Assembly (NCBI GenBank): GCA_965652575.1
Contig: CBFGWQ010000050.1
Span: forward strand, 1 to 20,520
Reading direction: 5' to 3'
DNA length: 20,520 nt
Source of the DNA: Arenibacter sp965652575
Lineage (GTDB): Bacteria; Bacteroidota; Bacteroidia; Flavobacteriales; Flavobacteriaceae
Below are positions 1 through 6,824 of the stretch, piece by piece. The translations under genes were made by a program, and so were the position numbers. How positions within the stretch are numbered: the stretch's first letter is position 1; each line of letters begins with the position of its first letter. The notes below the pieces were generated by a model that worked only from the letters and a program-made list of their open reading frames with translations, did not search any database and was not told where the DNA came from.

Positions 1-96
1 GATTTATATAATAATAAAATGTGTTGAAGAACAATGCATTAAGCAAGTATATTGGGTATAAGTTATTATATTCGTGTGTTGCTACACATTTGAGAA

Positions 97-528
97 ATGA
101 TTACGACAGACCATTTAAATTCAATTACAAAGGACTTTTTTAGTCGTTATTGGAATCCAAAAAACGGAAAAGTTCCTATTTGGGAAAAATCTGAATGGGA
201 TTTTAACGGAACTATACACAATCACGATAAACAAGGATGTTATGCTCTCATAAAAAATAACGAAATAATTTATATTGGAGTTGGCATTAGTAAAGGTTCA
301 GGAATTTACAAAAACCACGGCTTGGGTTATCGTCTAAAAAGGTATTTTAAAGTCAATAAAAATCTTCAACAAAATCCCAACAAATATTTACCAACTGAAA
401 ATTGGCAGGAATTAACAGGCATTTTAACAATTGGCTTCCCAAATGAGCATTTTTGTCTTGCTTCGGCTTTAGAAATATACCTTGTTTATCATCTTAACCC
501 AATACAAAATAAAAACTTGAAAAAATGA
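97..528 (+). CDS. Small GIY-YIG-fold protein, function unknown
   Basis: The 143-residue product carries the landmarks of the GIY-YIG nuclease fold. There is a first strand with G47-C48-Y49 (GCYALI), a second with Y59-I60-G61 (IIYIG), basic residues R79 and R82 on the next helix (GYRLKRYF), and a late acidic residue E126 in the segment ALEIYLVYHLNP, followed by P135 and asparagines 138 and 140. The order and spacing fit the family, whose Tyr, Arg and Glu residues form the metal-dependent active site. No extra DNA-binding domain is present, so the substrate is unknown. The ATG at 97 follows a weak promoter-like CACATTTG (85-92) by only four bases. The gene is AT-rich, alone on its strand and next to a toxin-antitoxin pair and repeats, so it looks like accessory cargo. 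The fold assignment is fairly good; the cellular role cannot be inferred. Confidence 0.75.
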   Translation: MITTDHLNSITKDFFSRYWNPKNGKVPIWEKSEWDFNGTIHNHDKQGCYALIKNNEIIYIGVGISKGSGIYKNHGLGYRLKRYFKVNKNLQQNPNKYLPTENWQELTGILTIGFPNEHFCLASALEIYLVYHLNPIQNKNLKK

Positions 529-546
529 AAGGTTGTTTAAAATTTA

Positions 547-697
547 AGTACATGACAAAAATCGTCTTAATAAGGTTTCTCGGAAAATCCGTTTTACCCC
601 AAACCCTAAAGGGAGCCTGATTTTCCTTGATTTCTCCCTTTAGGGTCGGGGCCAAAAATTGAGGAAAATCTTGCGAAATTAAATTTTCTCATGTACT
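547..697. repeat. Palindromic MITE-like or REP-like element
   Basis: About 150 non-coding bases have nested inverted symmetry. The ends are a perfect 9-bp inverted pair, AGTACATGA (547-555) and TCATGTACT (689-697), whose inner flanks are also similar (cAAAAaT against gAAAATTT). In the middle, ACCCTAAAGGGAG (603-615) pairs perfectly with CTCCCTTTAGGGT (634-646) across an 18-base loop, and CCCC (597-600) can pair with GGGG (648-651). GGAAAATC occurs at 582-589 and 663-670, with its complement at 619-626. A further TCATGTAC lies outside at 742-749. No transposase is nearby and no clear target-site duplication is visible. It could be a non-autonomous mobile element, a REP-type repeat or a strong bidirectional terminator. 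The rest of 529-854 holds only AT-rich sequence and the promoter at 802-832. Confidence 0.55.
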
Positions 698-801
698 ATA
701 TATCCCTATTTTATTAATATTTAGTGTTTTATAATTTTTTATCATGTACCAAAAATATTAATATATTTTACCGCGTGTTGAGAAGGAACAAACATAAATA
801 C

Positions 802-832
802 TTGTTTAATATACAAATAGTATATACTTTTG
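802..832 (+). promoter_or_regulatory. Promoter of the toxin-antitoxin pair
   Basis: TTG (802-804), 20 bases, then TACTTTTG (825-832) match the Bacteroidota -33/-7 promoter (TTG, 19-21 nt, TAnnTTTG). Transcription would begin near 838-840, about 15 bases before the antitoxin ATG. Antitoxins of this type usually bind over such a promoter to autoregulate, but no clear operator palindrome is seen here. Confidence 0.7.
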
Positions 833-854
833 TGGTGTTACACAAATAAAAATT

Positions 855-1085
855 ATGAAAACAGTATCATTAAAAATTGACGATTCGATTTTTGGGGAAA
901 CAGAAAAAATCCTTGCAAAAATTAAAAAACCGAGAAACAGGTATATTAACGATGCTATTGACTATTACAATCGTATTCAAAAACGTTCCATTTTAGAAAA
1001 AAGACTAAAAAAAGAATCGGATTTGGTTAAATCAAATTCATTGGAAGTTTTAAGAGATTTTGAGGAGATTGATTATGGCGATTAA
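855..1085 (+). CDS. Ribbon-helix-helix type antitoxin
   Basis: This 76-residue basic and acidic protein starts with a beta strand (KTVSLKID), followed by two predicted helices, the second around RNRYINDAIDYYNRI (residues 27-41). That is the layout of ribbon-helix-helix (CopG/MetJ-like) DNA-binding domains. The rest, to the acidic end LRDFEEIDYGD, would be the tail that wraps and inhibits the toxin. The gene lies just upstream of a MazF/PemK-type toxin and overlaps it by 11 bases, which is typical of type II modules. It has its own promoter at 802-832. The family is inferred from pattern and context; the protein is too short and diverged to be certain of the exact subfamily. Confidence 0.75.
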   Translation: MKTVSLKIDDSIFGETEKILAKIKKPRNRYINDAIDYYNRIQKRSILEKRLKKESDLVKSNSLEVLRDFEEIDYGD

Positions 1086-1422
1086 ACAATATGAAATCTG
1101 GATTGCAGATTTAAATCCGCAAATCGGGACGGAACCTGGAAAAACCAGACCGGTTCTTATTGTCCAGACAAATCTATTAAATCAAATTCCTCATCCTTCA
1201 ACAATTATTTGTCCAATAACGACAAATGTTAAAAAAGGCTCGGAAATCTTGCGGGTTCACATAAAAAAAGGAGAAGCGGATCTACATCAAAATTGTGATG
1301 TAATGATTGACCAAATTAGGGCAATTGATAATAAAAGACTCGTTAAGAAAGTTGGGAATCTACCTCAAAATCTGATTGAAAAGGTGAAGGAAAATTTAAT
1401 GATAATAATTGATCTGGAATAA
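1075..1422 (+). CDS. MazF/PemK-family mRNA interferase toxin
   Basis: The 115-residue product has the MazF/PemK (CcdB-like barrel) signature. It opens with YEIWIADLNPQIGTEPGKTRPVLIVQ-like sequence containing the conserved R25 (GKTRPVLI). The strand CPITTN (46-51) follows, with the Thr that assists catalysis, and then the motif VMIDQIRAIDNKRL (76-89). Family members cleave mRNA or other RNA at short specific sequences when the antitoxin is degraded. I chose the ATG at 1075 rather than the upstream TTG at 1060, because GAGGAG (1062-1067) lies 7 bases before it as an unusually good ribosome binding site and the protein then starts as its relatives do. It overlaps the antitoxin stop by 11 bases, so translation is probably coupled. 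All catalytic landmarks appear intact. Confidence 0.88.
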   Translation: MAIKQYEIWIADLNPQIGTEPGKTRPVLIVQTNLLNQIPHPSTIICPITTNVKKGSEILRVHIKKGEADLHQNCDVMIDQIRAIDNKRLVKKVGNLPQNLIEKVKENLMIIIDLE

Positions 1423-1771
1423 TATCGTAGGACAATCGGCTACGGGCAAGGTTATCTTGTTATACCTCCGTTGGTACGAGTACCACACTCACCCTTTCAG
1501 ATAAAACGACCGGCCTTGGATTCAATCCCTTCCGTCTTCTCCTCCTTGTGTCGGAGAATCCACCTTCCCGTATACTTCGACTCCGCTCAGCACAGGCCAA
1601 GGGAAGGAGCTTTTTTTCAGTTATAATTCACTTATTGAATTTTTGGCCCCTGTTGCGCGAGTGTCGCACTCCTGCCTACAAAACTTTCAAAGAAACTTAA
1701 ATAACGGCTTTATAAAGCTTACGGCCTAAAGCTTTAGCCTTACTGTTTCAAAACTTAAATAATTTCATTGC
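1423..1771. other. Gene-free stretch with short repeats
   Basis: I see no credible gene in these 349 bases between the toxin and the end of thrC. It contains CTTCGACTCCGCTCAG (1575-1590), a motif I recognise as frequent between genes in this family of bacteria. It also contains a GAGTG/CACTC hairpin (1659-1671), two 12-bp palindromes (GCTTTATAAAGC 1707-1718, CTAAAGCTTTAG 1726-1737) and a direct repeat AAACTTAAATAA (1693-1704 and 1751-1762) flanking those palindromes. No convincing thrC terminator is visible. It looks like decayed intergenic or mobile-element sequence. Confidence 0.5.
1563..1617 (+). terminator. Possible terminator after the toxin gene
   Basis: CCTTCCC (1563-1569) can pair with GGGAAGG (1601-1607), and AGC then TTTTTTT (1611-1617) follow. 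The 31-base loop is long for an intrinsic terminator, so this is a weak call. The loop contains the repeat-like motif CTTCGACTCCGCTCAG. Confidence 0.25.
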
Positions 1772-3076
1772 TTAGAAGCCTATTTTGCCCAAGAGATAAT
1801 CTTTTAGCTCCGTATATTCCGAGATTTTAATAGATTTTTTCTTTTTCCCCATTACCTTTACAATACTTTCCGGCAGATCGATATTTTCCCGAATGGTATC
1901 CTCCACTACATCCAGGAACTTGACAGGATGTGCAGTTTCCAGAAAAATGCCATAGGTATCCGGATGGGTTTGTTGATACTTTTTTAAGCCCAAATAGCCA
2001 ACGGCACCGTGTGGATCCGCTATATAGGTATACTCGTTGTACAATTTTAATATGGCCTCCTTGGTCTCTTTATCGGTAAAGGAATAAGAAGTCAAGTTTT
2101 TGGAGAGTTCCTCAAAACTATCCTTGTACAAATGCCTTATCCTGATAAAATTACTGGGGTCGCCTACATCCATGGCGTTGGAAATGGTGGTGATGGAAGC
2201 TTTTGGCTCATAGGTTCCCGTATCCATAAAACGGGGAACAACGTCATTTACATTGGTCGAAGCAATAAAATGTGTACAGGGCATCCCCAACCTTTGCGCC
2301 ATAATTCCTGCACAGATATTTCCAAAATTTCCACTTGGAACGGAAAATATGATATCCTTGCCCTTGGATTTCATTTCCTTGTAGGCAAACAGGAAATAGA
2401 ACATTTGGGGGAGCCACCTGGCCACATTGATACTATTGGCAGAGGTCAATTGCATATTTTGGACCAATCCCTCGTCCAGAAAGGCTGTTTTTACCATATT
2501 CTGGCAGTCGTCAAAGGTGCCGTCAACTTCCAGGGCAGTAATGTTCCTGCCCAAAGTAGTCAATTGTTTCTCTTGGATATCGCTGACCTTTCCGCTAGGA
2601 TATAGAATTACCACCTTAACCCCGTCCACTCCAAGAAACCCATTGGCAACTGCACCTCCCGTATCTCCTGAAGTGGCTACCAATACAGTTACATCCTTAG
2701 TGGTTTCGGTTGAAAAATAACCGAGGCACCTGGCCATAAATCGCGCACCCACGTCTTTGAAAGCCAAGGTAGGACCATGAAAAAGTTCCAAAGCGGCTAC
2801 GTCGTCCTCAATTTCTACAAGGGGAAAATCAAAATCCAAAACATCGGCAATTATTTCTTTAAGCGCTTCTTCCGGAATATCCTTGCCCACAAATTGTTGA
2901 ATGGCCAGGAAGGCAATTTCCTGATTGGAGCGTTCTTCTATCCCATTAAAAAAATCGTTTGGTAACGCCGTGATCGTTTCTGGAAAATATAAGCCGCGAT
3001 CTGGGGCAATTCCTTTTATAACGGCGTCTTTGAAAGATACATTGGGCGCTTGTTGGTTTAGGCTATAAAAGTTCAT
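1772..3076 (-). CDS. thrC: Threonine synthase
   Basis: Threonine synthase converts O-phosphohomoserine and water to threonine and phosphate with pyridoxal phosphate, the last step of threonine synthesis. The 434-residue product starts MNFYSLNQQAPNVSF, the usual N-terminus in relatives. The Schiff-base lysine is K107 in FHGPTLAFKDVGARF, the motif TSGDTGG (135-141) follows, and PSGNFGN (247-253) would bind the cofactor phosphate. Length and motif order fit the long ThrC form. I chose the ATG ending at 3076: an earlier in-frame start at 3154 would add 26 unconserved residues and overlap thrB. It is the third gene of thrA-thrB-thrC, 67 bases after thrB, and shares the operon promoter and leader. 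No clear terminator follows. Confidence 0.96.
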   Translation of the reverse strand: MNFYSLNQQAPNVSFKDAVIKGIAPDRGLYFPETITALPNDFFNGIEERSNQEIAFLAIQQFVGKDIPEEALKEIIADVLDFDFPLVEIEDDVAALELFHGPTLAFKDVGARFMARCLGYFSTETTKDVTVLVATSGDTGGAVANGFLGVDGVKVVILYPSGKVSDIQEKQLTTLGRNITALEVDGTFDDCQNMVKTAFLDEGLVQNMQLTSANSINVARWLPQMFYFLFAYKEMKSKGKDIIFSVPSGNFGNICAGIMAQRLGMPCTHFIASTNVNDVVPRFMDTGTYEPKASITTISNAMDVGDPSNFIRIRHLYKDSFEELSKNLTSYSFTDKETKEAILKLYNEYTYIADPHGAVGYLGLKKYQQTHPDTYGIFLETAHPVKFLDVVEDTIRENIDLPESIVKVMGKKKKSIKISEYTELKDYLLGKIGF

Positions 3077-3143
3077 ATTTATCGGTGTTGGTATGAGTTG
3101 TAATTTTGAGTTCGTATTTAGATACCCGTAAAGACGGCATACT

Positions 3144-4076
3144 TTAGCTTTCAAGGATTTTAATCCCTTGCGTATTTATTTTGGAAATATGTACGTCATA
3201 ATCTACTCCTATTTTTTCGTAAACATTTCTCATGGATTCGCCCACTCCAAGAGCAGTTTCCCTGCCCTTGCTCAGGGCAAAGATAGAGGGGCCCGAACCT
3301 GATATCCCACAGCCTAGGGCACCTGCCGCCATAGCATTTTCCTTTACTTTGTCGAATCCAGGAATAAGAATGGATCTAATGGGTTCTATGATATGGTCTA
3401 CCAAGGACCTGCCTATAAGTTCATAGTCGTTGGTAAATAGCCCGGCAATAAGTCCGCCCACATTGCCCCATTGCTTAATGCCGTCTTCCAGGGAAATGGA
3501 TGTTTTTAGGATACGTCTGGAGTCTGAGGTCCTAACTTCTATTTGTGGATGTATAACGGTGGCGTATAATTCTGGAGGGGTCGGAATTCTTACAATATCC
3601 AAAGGTTGGTAACTGCGTACCAGGGTAAAACCCCCGAACAGCGCAGGGGCAACATTGTCGGCATGGGCTACCCCACTGGCCAACCGCTCCCCTTCCATGG
3701 CAAATTTCACCAATTCCAGATTGGTGAAAGGACAGCCCAACAGTTGGTTCATGGCCCACACCGCCCCTGTTGAACTGGCGGCACTGCTTCCTATACCGCT
3801 ACCTGCCTTTATTTTCTTGTAAATCTCGATCTCAAAGCCACCCACATGATCACTTTCCGCCAATAAGGCCAAACCGGCGACCCCGGCCACATTTTGCAGT
3901 GTATCGGTAGGTAGGTCCTGTCCTGTAAGCTTGGTGATCCTTATTCCTTTTTCGTCGGTCTTCCTTACCACCATCCCATCACCTACGGAATCCAATGCAA
4001 GTCCAAGGACATCAAAGCCACAGGAAACATTGGCTATGGTGGCCGGACAGAAAATCCTAATTTCGTTAGTTTTCAT
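3144..4076 (-). CDS. thrB: Homoserine kinase
   Basis: Homoserine kinase phosphorylates homoserine to O-phosphohomoserine, the substrate of ThrC. This 310-residue GHMP-family protein shows the three family motifs. The N-terminal strand is IFCPATIANVSCGFDVLGLAL (residues 8-28). The phosphate-binding loop KAGSGIGSSAASS (90-102) has Ala where many relatives have Pro. The C-terminal glycine-rich motif is LGCGISGSGPSIFAL (254-268), and HADNVAPALFGG (138-149) is also typical. The start at 4076 (MKTNEIRIF) gives the normal length for the family. It lies 35 bases after thrA and 67 before thrC on the same strand, so it is the middle gene of the threonine operon and is most likely controlled from the thr leader. 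Confidence 0.96.
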   Translation of the reverse strand: MKTNEIRIFCPATIANVSCGFDVLGLALDSVGDGMVVRKTDEKGIRITKLTGQDLPTDTLQNVAGVAGLALLAESDHVGGFEIEIYKKIKAGSGIGSSAASSTGAVWAMNQLLGCPFTNLELVKFAMEGERLASGVAHADNVAPALFGGFTLVRSYQPLDIVRIPTPPELYATVIHPQIEVRTSDSRRILKTSISLEDGIKQWGNVGGLIAGLFTNDYELIGRSLVDHIIEPIRSILIPGFDKVKENAMAAGALGCGISGSGPSIFALSKGRETALGVGESMRNVYEKIGVDYDVHISKINTQGIKILES

Positions 4077-4111
4077 TTTTAATCAAATAAATTCACATTT
4101 TCGGAACTCTT

Positions 4112-6556
4112 TTAATAATTGCCTATACGTATAATATCGGCAAATATTCCGGAAGCGGTAACATCTGCCCCGGCACCGGCCCCTTTTATGATCATGGGTT
4201 GGTTGGGATATCGTTCCGTATAGAACAATACAATATTGTCACTTCCTTCCAAATTATAGAAATCATGTCCTTTGGGAATCCTTTGTAGGCCCACACTGGC
4301 CTTACCGTTTTCGAATTGCGCCACATATTTCAATTTACTGTCCTCCTCAACGGCTTTCCTGTACATTTGTTGAAACGATGCTTCATGTTTTGTCAACGAT
4401 TTGAAGAAATCCTCATTGTTGGTCGTTTCCAAGCTCTCCTTTGGTAGAAAGGGATTGTTTTGGATGTCCTCTATGTTCAGTATGTTCCCACTTTCCCTTG
4501 CCAGGATCAATATTTTCCGCATTACGTCCACCCCGCTTAAATCTATTTTGGGATCCGGCTCGGTATAGCCTTCTTCTTGGGCCTGCTTTACTATATCGTG
4601 AAAGGTGGTATTGTCGTTAAAATTGTTGAACACAAAATTGAGGCTGCCCGAAAGTACCGCTTGAATTTTCAATATTTTATCGCCCGAAGCTACCAAGTGC
4701 TTTAAAGTATCTATAATGGGCAGGCCGGCACCTACATTTGTTTCGAAAAGAAAGGGCGCATTGTACTGTCTTGCCAGATCCTTTAATTCCTGATAATTTT
4801 CATAGGTAGAGGAACAGGCTATTTTATTACAGGTAACAACGGATATACTATTCCTTAAATAGGAACTATAGGTTTCCGAAACCTCCTGATTGGCTGTATT
4901 GTCCACAAAGATACTATTTCTGTAATTGAGTTTTTTAACCTTTTCAAAGAACTGTTCCAGATCGGTCTTTTCTCCATTGCTGAGAAGTTCCTGCCAATTT
5001 TTAAGGGCAATGCCGTCCTCGTCGAATATCATGGTCCTGGAATTGGACATGCCGATGACCCTGATATTTAATTTTAGCTTCTCTTTTAAATATTTTTTTT
5101 GCAATTGTATCTGGTTCAAAAACTTGGCCCCTACATTGCCCACTCCCATAACGAACAGATTCAGCTGTTTTATATTTTCTTCAAAAAATTCCTCATGCAG
5201 GGTATTGAGCGCTTTTTTTACATCCTCTTTAAGGATTACGGCAGATATATTGCGTTCGGAAGCCCCTTGGGCTATAGCGCGGATGTTAACGTTGTTCTTG
5301 CCCAAGGTGCTGAACATTTTTCCGCTAAGACCCTGATGGCTTTTCATATTGTCGCCCACAAGGGCAATGATGGCCAAATCTTTTTCTGCCACCACCGGTT
5401 TTATTTTTCCAAGGGAAATCTCGATGTAAAATGCATCGTTGATAACTTGTACCGCATGGTCCGCATCCTGATTATCAATTCCGATACAGATGGAATGTTC
5501 GGACGATGCCTGGGTAATCATCACAACACTGATCCCTGCTGTTGAAAGTACTTCGAAAAAACGTTTGGAGATACCTGTAATGCCTACCATGCCCGGACCT
5601 TCCAGGGATAGGAGGGCAATATTTTCCACGTGGCTTATTCCGCGTACGGTTTTGCCCTTTCCGTTTTTATTTTTGGTGATCAAGGTACCTGCAGCCTTTG
5701 GATCGAAGGTGTTCTTTATGACAATGGATATTCCTTTGGCCAATACCGGTTGAATGGTGGGAGGATAAAGGACCTTCGCCCCAAAATGGGACAGTTCCAT
5801 AGCTTCCTCGTAAGATATATGGGGAATGGCCATGGCCTGTTTTACTATTTTGGGGTTGGCGGTATACATACCGCTTACATCCGTCCATATTTCCAGAATT
5901 TCCGCATCTATGGCATTCGCCACAATGGCGGCGGTATAGTCCGATCCTCCACGGCCCAAGGTGGTGGAATCCCCATTTGCCGACGAGGCAATAAAGCCTC
6001 CCATAATAATTACGGAATTAGGGCACTTTTCAATGTAGTCGGTAATATTTTTGTTCGTCACATCAAAATTGACGGCCGCCCTCCCGTAATTGGAATTTGT
6101 TTTTACAAGTTGTCTGCTATCGGCATATACGATATCTATTCCTTCAACCATGAAATATTCGCCAATAATATAGGAAGACAGCAGCTCTCCGTAGCTCACG
6201 ATCTTATCGGATAGTTTTGGTGTTATCTCCCCTATTAAATAGGCTCCTTCCAAAAGTGTTTCCAAGGTGTTAAGTTCACTCTTTACCTTACTAAGTACCC
6301 TACTTTGGGATTGGATCGGGATCAGTTCCTTTATGGTCCGTAGATGTCTGTCCTCAATTTCCTTCAGCATGGTTTTATAGGACTGTTCCTGTGAGGATGC
6401 CAACGCTGCGGTCTTTAAAAGAAGATCCGTTATTCCTCCAAGAGCGGAGACCACTACTATGGTTTTACCGGCCCCAAGGCCTGCGACGATATTTTTTACT
6501 AAACTTATATTGTTGGCGTTGGCCACCGAAGTGCCACCGAATTTTAGAACTTTCAT
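4112..6556 (-). CDS. thrA: Bifunctional aspartokinase/homoserine dehydrogenase I
   Basis: This 814-residue fusion catalyses the first and third steps from aspartate towards threonine and methionine. The N-terminal aspartokinase (about 1-300) has KFGGTS (5-10) and TTLGRGGSDYTAA (198-210). Two ACT regulatory domains follow (about 315-385 and 395-460), for example ISVVMITQASSEHS and VNIRAIAQGASERN, which bind threonine in relatives. The homoserine dehydrogenase part has the NAD(P) loop GVGNVG (471-476), ETNVGAGLP (605-613), SGSLNF (636-641) and the catalytic segment with D677 and K681 (DLSGVDVMRK). The start MKVLKFGGTSV is the standard one. A Bacteroidota promoter, a leader peptide and possible hairpins lie upstream. 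A second -7-like element, TACCTTTG, ends four bases before the ATG. Length and residues are complete, and end-product inhibition by threonine is likely. Confidence 0.97.
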   Translation of the reverse strand: MKVLKFGGTSVANANNISLVKNIVAGLGAGKTIVVVSALGGITDLLLKTAALASSQEQSYKTMLKEIEDRHLRTIKELIPIQSQSRVLSKVKSELNTLETLLEGAYLIGEITPKLSDKIVSYGELLSSYIIGEYFMVEGIDIVYADSRQLVKTNSNYGRAAVNFDVTNKNITDYIEKCPNSVIIMGGFIASSANGDSTTLGRGGSDYTAAIVANAIDAEILEIWTDVSGMYTANPKIVKQAMAIPHISYEEAMELSHFGAKVLYPPTIQPVLAKGISIVIKNTFDPKAAGTLITKNKNGKGKTVRGISHVENIALLSLEGPGMVGITGISKRFFEVLSTAGISVVMITQASSEHSICIGIDNQDADHAVQVINDAFYIEISLGKIKPVVAEKDLAIIALVGDNMKSHQGLSGKMFSTLGKNNVNIRAIAQGASERNISAVILKEDVKKALNTLHEEFFEENIKQLNLFVMGVGNVGAKFLNQIQLQKKYLKEKLKLNIRVIGMSNSRTMIFDEDGIALKNWQELLSNGEKTDLEQFFEKVKKLNYRNSIFVDNTANQEVSETYSSYLRNSISVVTCNKIACSSTYENYQELKDLARQYNAPFLFETNVGAGLPIIDTLKHLVASGDKILKIQAVLSGSLNFVFNNFNDNTTFHDIVKQAQEEGYTEPDPKIDLSGVDVMRKILILARESGNILNIEDIQNNPFLPKESLETTNNEDFFKSLTKHEASFQQMYRKAVEEDSKLKYVAQFENGKASVGLQRIPKGHDFYNLEGSDNIVLFYTERYPNQPMIIKGAGAGADVTASGIFADIIRIGNY

Positions 6557-6560
6557 GGTT

Positions 6561-6568
6561 CAAAGGTA
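6561..6568 (-). promoter_or_regulatory. Possible internal -7 element directly before thrA
   Basis: On the minus strand TACCTTTG matches TAnnTTTG exactly and ends four bases before the thrA ATG. A transcript from here would start at or within the start codon (leaderless). No TTG is seen about 20 bases upstream, so it may be coincidental. Confidence 0.25.
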
Positions 6569-6585
6569 TTAAGTAATAAAGATTG

Positions 6586-6641
6586 AATTTTGATAAAATT
6601 GTGTAACGGACGTATATGTAGTAGCTTACCCCTATGGGGTA
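6586..6641 (-). promoter_or_regulatory. Hairpins in the thr leader RNA
   Basis: TACCCC (6641-6636), loop ATA, GGGGTA (6632-6627) forms a tight stem over the last leader codons and stop. GGTAA of its 3' arm could alternatively pair with TTACC (6660-6656), inside the Ile/Thr codons. GTCCGT (6611-6606) can pair with ACGGAC (6709-6704) early in the leader. AATTTT-ATC-AAAATT (6600-6586) is a weak AT stem followed by a loosely U-rich stretch. Competing pairings fit attenuation, but no classic GC-rich terminator with a long U-run is evident. Control could instead be Rho-dependent or act on translation. Confidence 0.4.
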
Positions 6642-6727
6642 GTGATGCTGATAGCGGTAATAGCAATGCAACCATCCAAAAATGGTGTATTAGATAATTT
6701 TATGTCCGTATTGTTGTATCCCATCAT
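6632..6727 (-). CDS. Threonine operon leader peptide (candidate attenuator)
   Basis: This 31-codon reading frame lies between the thr promoter and thrA. It starts ATG ATG at 6727 and ends TAG at 6634-6632, where the C-terminal eleven residues read IAITAISITTP. Four Ile and three Thr codons in eleven resemble the Thr/Ile-rich ThrL leader of enteric bacteria, whose translation senses charged tRNA-Thr and tRNA-Ile. The whole peptide has Thr at 7, 14, 24, 29, 30 and Ile at 9, 21, 23, 26, 28. The first ATG is about 8-10 bases from the expected transcription start and has no Shine-Dalgarno. The stop codon sits in the TACCCC-ATA-GGGGTA hairpin. Similarity to ThrL is in composition and position only, so the function is inferred. 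Conservation in related genomes would settle it. Confidence 0.68.
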   Translation of the reverse strand: MMGYNNTDIKLSNTPFLDGCIAITAISITTP

Positions 6728-6740
6728 AAGAATAAAGAAC

Positions 6741-6771
6741 CAAATGTAGTATTTTTGATAGCCCAATCAAA
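6741..6771 (-). promoter_or_regulatory. Promoter of the thrABC operon
   Basis: Reading the minus strand, TTTG (6771-6768), 19 bases and TACATTTG (6748-6741) form a textbook Bacteroidota promoter. Transcription should start near 6735, giving a leader of about 180 bases before thrA that contains the Ile/Thr-rich peptide. The -33 TTTG is half of the palindrome CAAACGTTTG (6768-6777), whose other half is a TTTG pointing towards nnr. Confidence 0.75.
6750..6757 (+). promoter_or_regulatory. Possible -7 element for nnr
   Basis: TATTTTTG matches TAnnTTTG exactly on the plus strand, 67 bases before the nnr ATG, and lies inside the spacer of the divergent thr promoter. No TTG is found at the right distance upstream. 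A weaker alternative is TTTG (6774-6777), 21 bases and CAAATTTT (6799-6806). Confidence 0.3.
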
Positions 6772-6824
6772 CGTTTGGACGGATTTTTACCAAATCATCA
6801 AATTTTTATAAATAATCTTATCGA

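Noticed and set aside
75..88. TGTGT-TGCT-ACACA hairpin before the GIY-YIG gene as an integron attC-like site
   Set aside because: It is too short and lacks the paired core sites of attC; no integrase or cassette array is seen.
5630..6214. Long plus-strand reading frame of 194 codons within thrA
   Set aside because: It lies antisense to conserved thrA motifs and has no recognisable domain or start signal.
6465..6671. Minus-strand reading frame overlapping the start of thrA
   Set aside because: It runs in a different phase over both the leader and thrA and has no sensible start; the leader peptide and thrA explain the region better.
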